Shown piece after piece: positions 35,385 through 43,900 of a stretch of 64,000 nt of DNA. Origin of the DNA: JAHZFN01 sp965149945 (GTDB taxonomy: Bacteria; Bacillota; Dehalobacteriia; UBA4068; UBA4997); the NCBI GenBank assembly GCA_965149945.1, contig CBCTTQ010000002.1:62001-126000 (forward strand), written 5' to 3'. The position numbers were made by a program, and so were the translations under genes. How positions within the stretch are numbered: the first letter of the stretch is position 1; the number at the start of each line of letters is the position of its first letter. The notes below the pieces were generated by a model, which worked only from the letters and a program-made list of their open reading frames with translations, searched no databases and had not been told where the DNA came from.

Positions 35385-35390
35385 AGAATC

Positions 35391-35664
35391 AGATTTTTAT
35401 TATTTGAAAATGCGTAGAAGGAATTATGCCCCATCGGGAAGCTTCAGAGAGTCAGCGGTCGGTGTAAGCTGGCGCGGAACGATGACGGCAGTCTCATTCC
35501 CGAGCAGAGTTCCGGAAAACTTTTTGTGAGTATGGTTCTACGGTTGCCCCGTTATCATGGCTATGAACTTGTTTGAGTTCGAAGAGGTGATTGCATCTGT
35601 GCAATAACCAGGGTGGTACCGCGGTAAAGATTTCGTCCCTGATGCTTGGCATCAGGTTTTTTTA
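35391..35664 (+). ncRNA. T-box riboswitch, leucine (CUC) specifier
   Basis: The T-box core AGGGTGGTACCGCG is at 35610-35623. Stem I includes the AGAGAG and GGTCGGTGTAAGCTGG segments. Its base is formed by CGGGAA pairing with TTCCCG near 35430-35500, and directly 5' of the latter is CTC followed by the conserved purine A, giving the specifier CUC (Leu). A terminator (CCTGATGC-TTG-GCATCAGG plus seven Ts, 35638-35663) overlaps the antiterminator. Uncharged tRNA-Leu should therefore allow read-through into the LeuA-like operon. The T-box identity is certain; the specifier was read by hand. Confidence 0.92.
35638..35663 (+). terminator. T-box-controlled terminator
   Basis: The 8-bp stem CCTGATGC/GCATCAGG with a TTG loop and a T7 tract, alternative to the T-box antiterminator; 43 bases before the first ORF of the operon. 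Confidence 0.93.
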
Positions 35665-35705
35665 TTTTCAGAACCAATTTAATCTAAGCAAAGGAGTCAA
35701 TAACT

Positions 35706-37133
35706 ATGCGTAAAATCAAAATCTCTGACATTACCTTGCGCGAACAGGCTAACAATCCTGAACGACAACTAACTTTCAAACAAAAAATTGAAATTGCCAA
35801 ACATTTGGATAAAATGCGGATCGATGTCATTGACATGCCGCCCATCGAAAATGAAAAAACCGACACCTTGTTGTTGCGCACCATGTCGGCGTTCCTGCAA
35901 AACAGCGCTCTTGCCGTCACTCTGACAGATTCCTTTGATAACGTGGAATTAGCGTGGAATTCCGTCGCCAATGCCAAACGAGCTCGTCTCCACGTGGCGC
36001 TGCCGGTATCTTCCATCCAAATGGAATATTTCTGCCACAAAAAACCGCCCGTCATGCTGGAAAGAATCCAAACTTTGGTCAGCGCCTGCCGAGCTTATTG
36101 CGAAGATGTGGAATTCTCCGCCGAAGACGCTACTCGTGCTGAAGAGGACTATTTATTGCAAACCATCAACACCGCTATTGAAGCCGGCGCCTCCACCATC
36201 ACTATCTGTGACTCGGAAGGCTCTATGCTGCCGGAAGAAATGGAAGAATTTCTTCATAATCTTTACGCCAAAATTCCCCGTCTGACGGAAGTCACCGTCG
36301 GCGTGCAATGCAACAACCACCTGTATATGGCGACAGCCTGCGCCTTTGCCGCAGTCAAAGCCAACGCCGGTGAAATCAAAGTCACCGTGGACAACGACCA
36401 CTATCCTTCCATCCCAAAGGTTTCCAATATTATTAAAACCCGCGGCGACGCTTTTGGCATCGAATGCCAGTTAAATACCACACAGCTGCAGCGTCTGGTA
36501 AAACAAGTAATCTGGCTGCTGAGCGCTAAACAAAACACAGAAAATCCTCTGTCCCATATCATGACCGATACAGAATATGAAAATTTCCAATTAAATGCCA
36601 ATGATGATATTCACGCGGTTTCCAAGGCCATCAAAGATTTGGGATACGACCTTTCAGAAGAAGATGTTTCCAAAGTTTATGATTTCTTCGTTCGTTTCGC
36701 CAGAAAGAAACTGGTAGGCGCGCGGGAATTAGACGCCATCATCGCTAATGTAGCGTTGCAAGTCCCGCCCACTTATCAAATGGTCAGCTATGTCATCAAC
36801 AGCGGCAATGTCATCACTGCCACCGCTAATTTAGAGTTGGAAGCGGACGGCGAAAAAGTACATGGTCTGAGCGCCGGAGACGGTCCCATTGACGCGTCCT
36901 TTAAAGCTATCGAAAAAATCATCGGCAAACATTACGAATTGGATGATTTCCAAATCCAATCCGTAACCAAGGGGCGGGAAGCCATGGGTTCCGCCTTGGT
37001 AAAACTTCGTTCCGGCGGCAAACTTTACTCCGGCAACGGACTCTCCACTGATATCATCGCCGCCAGTATTCGGGCCTATATCAACGCCCTGAATAAAATC
37101 GTCTATGAAGAAAATCAAAGCAAAGCGGAATAA
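35706..37133 (+). CDS. Divergent LeuA-like (2-isopropylmalate synthase family) protein with altered active site
   Basis: 475 residues. An HMGL-type TIM barrel (~1-270) and a C-terminal LeuA dimer/regulatory domain (~355-470) with the very typical AGDGPIDASFKAIEKIIG and GNGLSTDIIAASIRAYINALN. Family homology in the barrel is plain (VEFSAEDATRAEEDYL, AIEAGASTITICDSEG), but the catalytic signatures are changed. The usual TLRDGEQ is TLREQ (Asp to Glu13), the HCHND metal motif is QCNNH (Gln201, Asn203 for the two His), IPDTVGY is ICDSEGS, and NGIGERAGN is DNDHYPSIP. It may use another chemistry, or be catalytically dead and act through its leucine-binding domain. AAAGGAG precedes the ATG. First gene after the Leu T-box. 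Confidence 0.85.
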   Translation: MRKIKISDITLREQANNPERQLTFKQKIEIAKHLDKMRIDVIDMPPIENEKTDTLLLRTMSAFLQNSALAVTLTDSFDNVELAWNSVANAKRARLHVALPVSSIQMEYFCHKKPPVMLERIQTLVSACRAYCEDVEFSAEDATRAEEDYLLQTINTAIEAGASTITICDSEGSMLPEEMEEFLHNLYAKIPRLTEVTVGVQCNNHLYMATACAFAAVKANAGEIKVTVDNDHYPSIPKVSNIIKTRGDAFGIECQLNTTQLQRLVKQVIWLLSAKQNTENPLSHIMTDTEYENFQLNANDDIHAVSKAIKDLGYDLSEEDVSKVYDFFVRFARKKLVGARELDAIIANVALQVPPTYQMVSYVINSGNVITATANLELEADGEKVHGLSAGDGPIDASFKAIEKIIGKHYELDDFQIQSVTKGREAMGSALVKLRSGGKLYSGNGLSTDIIAASIRAYINALNKIVYEENQSKAE

Positions 37134-37154
37134 AGAGAGTGAGGAAAGGAGGAT

Positions 37155-37176
37155 ATATCAGAGAATTCTCTGATAT
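37155..37176. repeat. 22-base perfect palindrome between ribosome site and start codon
   Basis: Each half reads ATATCAGAGAA (second half its complement). It lies between a strong AAAGGAGG (37147-37152) and the ATG of the next gene (37186). Folded as RNA (9-bp stem, AAUU loop), it would bring the ribosome site to an effective ~11 bases from the ATG. It could also be an operator. Confidence 0.8.
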
Positions 37177-37185
37177 GATTCAATT

Positions 37186-39714
37186 ATGATGAACTTATCA
37201 TTTTCCATAAAAGGCTGGAAAGAACATTCCTGGGATGACTATTGTAACCTGGCTCAGGATTTACATTTTAAAGGAATCGAACTGCATAACGTCCACGGAG
37301 ATTCCGTAGCGGAGCGCATGACGCCCTTCGACCCCCAAACAGCTCCCGCCACCGTACGCGGTTTACAGGAAAAAGGGCTGTCCATTCCCTGCATCGACAC
37401 AGTTCACAACATCGCGGACAATGATCATATTGAAGAAAATTGCGCGGAAATCATCGACTGCATTAATATTGCCGTTAATTTAAAAGTCCCTTATCTGCGG
37501 CTGTACGCCTTTGAGGAGGAAGGCGTTTCCACCAGCATCGAATCGGCAGTGCAATGCCTGAAAAACACCATTAAAACAGCGGAAGAAAACAAAGTGATTC
37601 TGTTAGTGGAAACAGTCGGATATTTCGCCGATACCGCAAAATTGCGGGATGTTCTGATCAGCTTTGCCAGTGACAATGTGGCGGCTCTTTGGGATATGCA
37701 CTACCCCTACCGTTTTCACAATGAATCCGCTCAAGAAACCATTGAAAATCTGGGCGCCTATGTCAAACATGTCCATATCAAAGATTCTGATATTATCGAC
37801 GGCGAATTGGAATACTGCCTTATCGGTGACGGCACACTGCCCATCGATGAAATGATGTACGCGCTGCGTTCCATTAACTATGACGGATTTATTTCTTTGG
37901 AATGGGATCCTTCCTGGATGCCGGATTTGGACGACATTGAAATCATCTTCGCGCAATATGTCAACTATATGGCGCAATTCGATCGCACCGACCGCATGGC
38001 CAAAGTACTCTATGAAAACAATGCCCGCACCGGGAAATTTCTCTGGAAAAAAGATACCCTGATCGACAAAACATTCGCTCAGGTACTGGATGATTTGGTA
38101 GAAGAATTCCCCGATCAGTGCGCTTTCAAATTTACTACTCTGGACTACACCAGAACCTATTCCGAATTCCGTGATGATGTAGACAATTTTGCCCGCGCGT
38201 TGGTTTCTTTGGGCGTGCGTCCCGGACACCATGTGGCGGTTTGGGCGACCAACATTCCCCAATGGTTTATCGCTTTTTGGGCAGTGACCAAAATCGGCGG
38301 CGTGCTGGTCACGATGAACACCGCGTATAAAATTCACGAAGCGGAATATTTGCTCCGTCAGTCGGACACCCATACCTTGATCATGATTGGCGGCTATCGA
38401 GACTCCAACTATCGTGAAATCATCAACCGCCTTTGTCCGGAACTGAAAGACACTGTTCCCGGCGAACCTCTTCATGCCAAAAAACTCCCCTTCCTGCGCA
38501 ATGTCATCACCGTAGGATTTCGCCAGCCCGGTTCTCTCACCTTTGAAGAAGCTATGGCCAGAGCAGATCAAGTACCTTTGAAAGAAATCCAGCGCATGGC
38601 CGACCAAGTTAACAGTCATGATGTCTGCAACATGCAGTATACATCCGGAACGACGGGTTTCCCTAAAGGGGTTATGCTCACCCACTATAACATCGTCAAC
38701 AACGGCAAATGTATCGGCGACCGAATGGATCTTTCCACCGCGGACCGCATGATGATTCAGGTACCCATGTTCCATTGTTTCGGCATGGTTCTTTCCATGA
38801 CCGCCGCCATGACCCATGCCAGTACCATGTTGCCGCTGCCCTATTTTTCACCCACACCGGCGCTGGCTTGCATCAATCGAGAACGCATCACCTGTTTTAA
38901 CGGGGTTCCCACTATGTTCATCGCTCTGCTGGAACACAAAGATTTTCCCAAAACAGACTTTTCCTATATGCGCACGGGAATCATGGCGGGCAGCCCCTGC
39001 CCCATCTCTGTAATGCAAGATGTTGTCAATAAAATGAATATGACAGAAATCACCATCGTTTTCGGTCAGACCGAAGCTTCCCCAGGCTGTACCATGAGTT
39101 CCACCGACGATTCTTTGGAAGTCCGTGTCGGCACTGTGGGACGCAGCCTGCCGGAGATCGAATGTAAAATAGTAAATCCGGAAACGGGCGAAGACTGCCC
39201 CGATAATGTCACCGGGGAATTTGTCGCCCGCGGCTACAACATCATGAAGGGATACTACAAAATGCCTAACGCCACAAAAGAAGCCATCGATGAAGACGGT
39301 TGGCTCCACACCGGTGACTTAGCCTGCCGCACTCCGGAAGGAAACTACCGCATCACCGGTCGTCTGAAAGATATGATCATCCGCGGCGGGGAAAATATCT
39401 ATCCCAAGGAAATTGAAGAATTCATCTACACCCACGAAAAAGTTAAAGATGTGCAAGTAATCGGCGTACCCGATGAGCAATACGGAGAAGAAATTATGGC
39501 CTGCATCATTTTAAAAGCAGGAGAAACCATGACGGAACAAGAAATGAAAGATTATATCCGTGCTAACATGGCCAAACATAAAGTACCCAAATATATAGAA
39601 TTTATGGATGAGTTTCCCATGAACGCTGCCGGCAAAATCTTGAAATATAAAATGAGAGAAAACGCCATTGAAAAACTGAAACTGCAAAAGGCAGCCACCA
39701 TCGAAACCGCCTAA
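37186..39714 (+). CDS. Fusion: xylose-isomerase-like TIM barrel + AMP-forming acyl-CoA synthetase
   Basis: 842 residues. Residues 1-265 are a sugar-phosphate isomerase/epimerase-type barrel with a complete metal site: Glu142 (LLVETVGYF), Asp170 (LWDMHYPY), His197 (KHVHIKD) and Glu239 (SLEWDPSW). Residues ~290-840 are an acyl-CoA synthetase: YTSGTTGFPKGVMLTH (486-500), VFGQTEASPG, WLHTGDLA, GRLKDMIIRGGENIYPKEIEE and the adenylation lysine in AAGKILKYKMRE. Fatty/aromatic-acid ligase type, substrate not predictable. Both halves look active. No well-placed ribosome site unless the preceding palindrome folds. Second gene of the Leu T-box operon, 52 bases after the LeuA-like gene. Confidence 0.88.
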   Translation: MMNLSFSIKGWKEHSWDDYCNLAQDLHFKGIELHNVHGDSVAERMTPFDPQTAPATVRGLQEKGLSIPCIDTVHNIADNDHIEENCAEIIDCINIAVNLKVPYLRLYAFEEEGVSTSIESAVQCLKNTIKTAEENKVILLVETVGYFADTAKLRDVLISFASDNVAALWDMHYPYRFHNESAQETIENLGAYVKHVHIKDSDIIDGELEYCLIGDGTLPIDEMMYALRSINYDGFISLEWDPSWMPDLDDIEIIFAQYVNYMAQFDRTDRMAKVLYENNARTGKFLWKKDTLIDKTFAQVLDDLVEEFPDQCAFKFTTLDYTRTYSEFRDDVDNFARALVSLGVRPGHHVAVWATNIPQWFIAFWAVTKIGGVLVTMNTAYKIHEAEYLLRQSDTHTLIMIGGYRDSNYREIINRLCPELKDTVPGEPLHAKKLPFLRNVITVGFRQPGSLTFEEAMARADQVPLKEIQRMADQVNSHDVCNMQYTSGTTGFPKGVMLTHYNIVNNGKCIGDRMDLSTADRMMIQVPMFHCFGMVLSMTAAMTHASTMLPLPYFSPTPALACINRERITCFNGVPTMFIALLEHKDFPKTDFSYMRTGIMAGSPCPISVMQDVVNKMNMTEITIVFGQTEASPGCTMSSTDDSLEVRVGTVGRSLPEIECKIVNPETGEDCPDNVTGEFVARGYNIMKGYYKMPNATKEAIDEDGWLHTGDLACRTPEGNYRITGRLKDMIIRGGENIYPKEIEEFIYTHEKVKDVQVIGVPDEQYGEEIMACIILKAGETMTEQEMKDYIRANMAKHKVPKYIEFMDEFPMNAAGKILKYKMRENAIEKLKLQKAATIETA

Positions 39715-39751
39715 ATAAACCATGCGGTATCAAGGAAAGGATGAGTGAACG

Positions 39752-40819
39752 ATGACTGAATTCAGAATTGAAAAAACCCAAAACCCCAAAGCCAAGCCCG
39801 ATGAAAGCACATTGGGTTTCGGTGAGATTTTCAGCGACCATATGTTTATCGCCGATTATGACAAAGAACAGGGTTGGCACGACGGCAGGATCGTCCCCTT
39901 CGGCCCCATTTCATTAACGCCGGCGGCCGCGGTCTTTCATTACGGCTCCGAGGTTTTTGAAGGGCTGAAAGCCTACCGGACGGCAGAAGGCAAGGTACAG
40001 CTGTTCCGCCCCACTGAAAATGTAAAACGCATCAATGTGTCGGCAGAAAGAGTCGGCCTGCCGCTCCTGGATGAGCAATATGCCTTGGACGCTATTGAAG
40101 AACTGGTACGCGTCGATCAAGATTGGGTGCCTCATAATGAAGGCACAAGCCTGTACATCCGTCCCTTCCTCTTCGCGGCCGATCAGTCTTTAGGGGTTCA
40201 CGGAATTCAAAAAGCCATGTTTGTCATCATCACCAGTCCGGTCGGCAGTTATTACAAAGAAGGCTTAAATCCTGTATCGATCATGATTGAAACAGAAGAC
40301 GTCCGCGCTGTCAAAGGCGGCACCGGTTACACAAAATGCGGCGGCAACTACGCCGCGGCGGTTCGCGCCGGCGAAAAAGCCAATGAAAAAGGATACTCTC
40401 AAGTACTTTGGCTGGATGGCGTACACCGGAAATACATTGAAGAAGTGGGCGCCATGAATATCATGTTCAAAATCAACGGCGAAATCATGACTCCGATGCT
40501 TTCCGGATCCATTCTCTCCGGCATCACCAGAAAATCCATCATCGAGTTTATGGCCAGTGAAGGCGTTAAAGTAACAGAACGCCTGATCTCCTTGGATGAA
40601 CTGGTGGAAGCCGCGGAAAACGGTACTCTGGAAGAAGCCTGGGGCTGCGGCACAGCAGCAGTGGTTTCCCCCATCGGTCGCTTGGGAATCGGCGGCAAAG
40701 ATTACATCATTAATAACGGAAAAATCGGCGCCACTACCCAGCACATTTATGACGAACTCACTTCTATCCAATGGGGCAAAACCGAAGATCGTTTCGGCTG
40801 GATCGTTCCCATTGACTAA
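39752..40819 (+). CDS. ilvE: Branched-chain amino acid aminotransferase (class IV)
   Basis: 355 residues; interconverts Leu/Ile/Val and their 2-oxo acids with 2-oxoglutarate/Glu. Group-II (BCAT-like) form: FHYGSEVFEGLKAYR, IRPFLFA, PLP Lys195 in GGTGYTKCGGNYA, then LWLDGVHRKYIEEVGAMNIMF and GTAAVVSPIG. AAGGA about 10 bases upstream. 37 bases after the fusion gene, thus in the same Leu-regulated operon, which strengthens the link of the two preceding, less clear genes to branched-chain metabolism. Confidence 0.95.
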   Translation: MTEFRIEKTQNPKAKPDESTLGFGEIFSDHMFIADYDKEQGWHDGRIVPFGPISLTPAAAVFHYGSEVFEGLKAYRTAEGKVQLFRPTENVKRINVSAERVGLPLLDEQYALDAIEELVRVDQDWVPHNEGTSLYIRPFLFAADQSLGVHGIQKAMFVIITSPVGSYYKEGLNPVSIMIETEDVRAVKGGTGYTKCGGNYAAAVRAGEKANEKGYSQVLWLDGVHRKYIEEVGAMNIMFKINGEIMTPMLSGSILSGITRKSIIEFMASEGVKVTERLISLDELVEAAENGTLEEAWGCGTAAVVSPIGRLGIGGKDYIINNGKIGATTQHIYDELTSIQWGKTEDRFGWIVPID

Positions 40820-40864
40820 AACCTTTTCCATTTGTTGTGAAAGAAACGATAAAACAAACGCTCT

Positions 40865-40893
40865 GTATCCGGCTGGCAATGCCAACCGGATAC
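40865..40893 (+). other. Stable hairpin between ilvE and the PFOR gene
   Basis: GTATCCGG...CCGGATAC, extended through one mismatch by TGGC/GCCA around AAT (13 positions, 12 pairs). No T-run follows, so it is not a standard terminator. It may be a processing or mRNA-stability element. A second small hairpin GGGG-ATTTT-CCCC is at 40915-40927. Confidence 0.7.
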
Positions 40894-40946
40894 ACTTCTG
40901 CAAAAGAAAATAAAGGGGATTTTCCCCGATATGAATGAGGGTTAAC

Positions 40947-43900
40947 ATGAAAGAAAAAACACTTGTCACCATGGACGGCAATGAAGCCGCCGCTTATATC
41001 GCTTATCAATTTACCGATATCGCGGCCATTTATCCCATTACGCCGTCTTCACCAATGGCAGAAAAAACCGATGCCTGGGCGGCCAAAGGCCGAAAAAACT
41101 TTTTTAATCAAACGGTCAATTTAATCGAAATGCAATCGGAAGCGGGCGCCATCGGTACTGTGCATGGCGCTTTGGAAGCGGGGGCGCTGGCGACCACCTT
41201 CACCTCTTCTCAAGGCTTAATGCTGATGATTCCGGTTCTGCACCGAATCGCCGGAGAACGGCTGCCCGGTGTGCTCCATGTAGCGGCGCGCACCGTCGGC
41301 ACCCATGCTCTGAGTATTTTCGGGGATCAGTCCGATGTCATGAACTGCCGTCAGACCGGTTTTGCCATGCTTTCCACAGGCAGCGTACAGGAAGTTATGG
41401 ATTTGGCAGGGGTAGCGCATTTGGCAGCCATCAAAGGCAGAATTCCCTTTCTGCATTTCTTTGATGGATTCCGCACCTCCCACGAAATCTGTAAAATCGA
41501 AGCAATGCCTCTGGATGAATTGTGGAATTTGGTAGACCAGGACGCGCTGCGGACATTCCGCCAAAACGCCCTGAACCCCGACCATCCAAAGCTCCACGCC
41601 ACAGTACAGAATCCCGACATCTATTTCCAGGTGCGGGAAGCAAACAATCGATTTTATAACGCCCTTCCCGATATCGTAGAAGATTATCTGGAAAAAATCA
41701 GCATAATCACCGGTCGCGAATACCATCTTTTCAATTATTACGGAGACCCGGAAGCGGAAGAAATCATTATCGCCATGGGATCGGTCAGCGGCACCATTGA
41801 ACAAGTTTGTGATTACCTCAATGCCCAAGACCGCAAAGTAGGCTTTTTACAGGTACATCTGTTCCGTCCCTTCTCCTTCCGCCATTTCATGGCAGCCATC
41901 CCCCAATCGGTGAAAAAAATCGCTGTATTGGACCGCTGCAAGGAAATCGGTTCCGCCGGGGAACCATTATATCAGGATGTTTGCACCGCATTCATCAACA
42001 GTGACAGAAAAGTACAAATCATCGGCGGTCGCTACGGTCTTTCTTCCAAAGATACCGACCCTTCGCAAATTATCGCCGTCTACGATAATCTGCGGCAAGC
42101 GGAACCTTTGGGTAATTTCACCATCGGCATTAATGACGATGTCACTCATCTTTCTTTGCCCTTAGGTCCTTATATCACAACCGGTGATGAAGATGTCATC
42201 AGTTGTAAATTCTGGGGACTGGGCGGCGACGGTACCGTCGGCGCTAATAAAAATACCGTCCATATCATCAATGAATATACGCCCAAATACGCACAAGCTT
42301 ATTTTGAATACGACGCGAAAAAATCCTACGGCGTAACCAAATCTCACCTACGGTTTGGGAATCGACCCATCCGTTCCGCTTATTATGTAAAAAGCGCCAA
42401 TTTCATCGCTTGTCACAACCAAACTTATATGGGACAATATGATATTGTCAGTGAACTTCGTCCCGGCGGCGCCTTCCTGCTGAACTGCACTTGGTCAGAT
42501 CAGGAACTGGATGAAAAATTGCCTGCCGATGTTCGTCGTTTTTTGGCAAACAACAATATTCGCTTTTACACCATCAATGCTACAGATATCGCTATGCGTT
42601 TAGGACTGGGCAGTCATGTCAACATGATTTTGCAATCCGCCTTTTTCGCACTGGCAAAAGTCATTCCGGTAGAAGAAGCGCTGGAATACATGAAAGACGC
42701 CGCCAGAAAAACCTACGGCAGAAAAGGAGAGGCCGTCGTCAATAAAAATCTGGCAGCCATTGATGAAGGCGCCGTCCACATTCATCAAGTCGTCATCCCG
42801 GAAAGCTGGAAAAACGCACAGGAAAAAATCGACTCCAAAGAAGATCATCGTCCCGCCGTGGTACGTAATATTCTGGAACCCATCAACCGGCAAAAAGGCG
42901 ACGATTTGCCCGTCAGCACTTTCATCGGATACGAAGACGGCACCATTGAATTGGGATTGACGGCTTATGAAAAACGTAAAATCGCCGTACAAATTCCTCT
43001 CTGGCAAAAGGATAAATGTCTGCAATGCAATCGTTGCTCCTTCGTTTGCCCCCATGCAGTCATCCGCCCCTACTTGCTGACAAAAGCAGAAGCGGCGCAG
43101 GCGCCCTCCGGATTCGAAACAATTCCCGCCAAAGGCGCCGCCGCCAAAGATTTTCTTTATTCTCTGCAAATCAGCGTTGCCGATTGCACCGGCTGCGGCA
43201 GTTGTGTCGCGGTCTGTCCTGCCAAAGAAAAAGCGATCACCATGATTCCCATTGATGACGCGCGGAAAAACTATGAAGAAATCTGGGAATACGGACTGAA
43301 CCTCAGCGACAAAGGTGATGTCTTTGATCCTTTCACGGTCAAAGGCAGCCAATTCCGTCAGCCGCTGGTGGAATTTTCCGCCGCGTGCGCCGGCTGCGGC
43401 GAAACTCCCTATGCCAAACTGCTTACCCAATTGTTCGGTGACCGTGTTTACTGGGCCAATGCCACCGGTTGCACCCAAGCTTGGGGATCTCCCATGCCGG
43501 GCATCCCATATACCACCAACAAAAAAGGACACGGTCCCGCCTGGACCAATTCCCTTTTTGAAAATAATGCCGAATTCAGCCTGGGTATGCTTCTCTCTGT
43601 CAAACAACAGCGAAAAGCCGAAAAAGCCCGCGTGGAACAACTGCTGGCAGTTTGTGACGATGCGGAATTGACCGCTTTGGCAAAAGAATGGTTGGATGCT
43701 TTTGATGATTTCCATCATTCCGCTGAAATCAGCGAACGTTTCGCGGCGGCGCTGGAGACAAAAAAAGACGCGATTTCTTCGAATCAGCGTCCTCTAATCA
43801 AGGAAATCCTGGACTATCGGGATCAATTGTCGAAAAAATGTTTCTGGATGTTCGGCGGCGACGGCTGGGCCTATGATATCGGATTCGGTGGATTGGATCA

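Noticed and set aside
37603..38817. A 404-codon open frame on the minus strand
   Set aside because: Antisense to the isomerase/acyl-CoA synthetase fusion; His/Phe-rich translation without motifs.
42600..43718. A 372-codon open frame on the minus strand
   Set aside because: It lies wholly antisense to the well-supported PFOR gene, has no ribosome site and no family-like composition; it reflects codon bias on the other strand.
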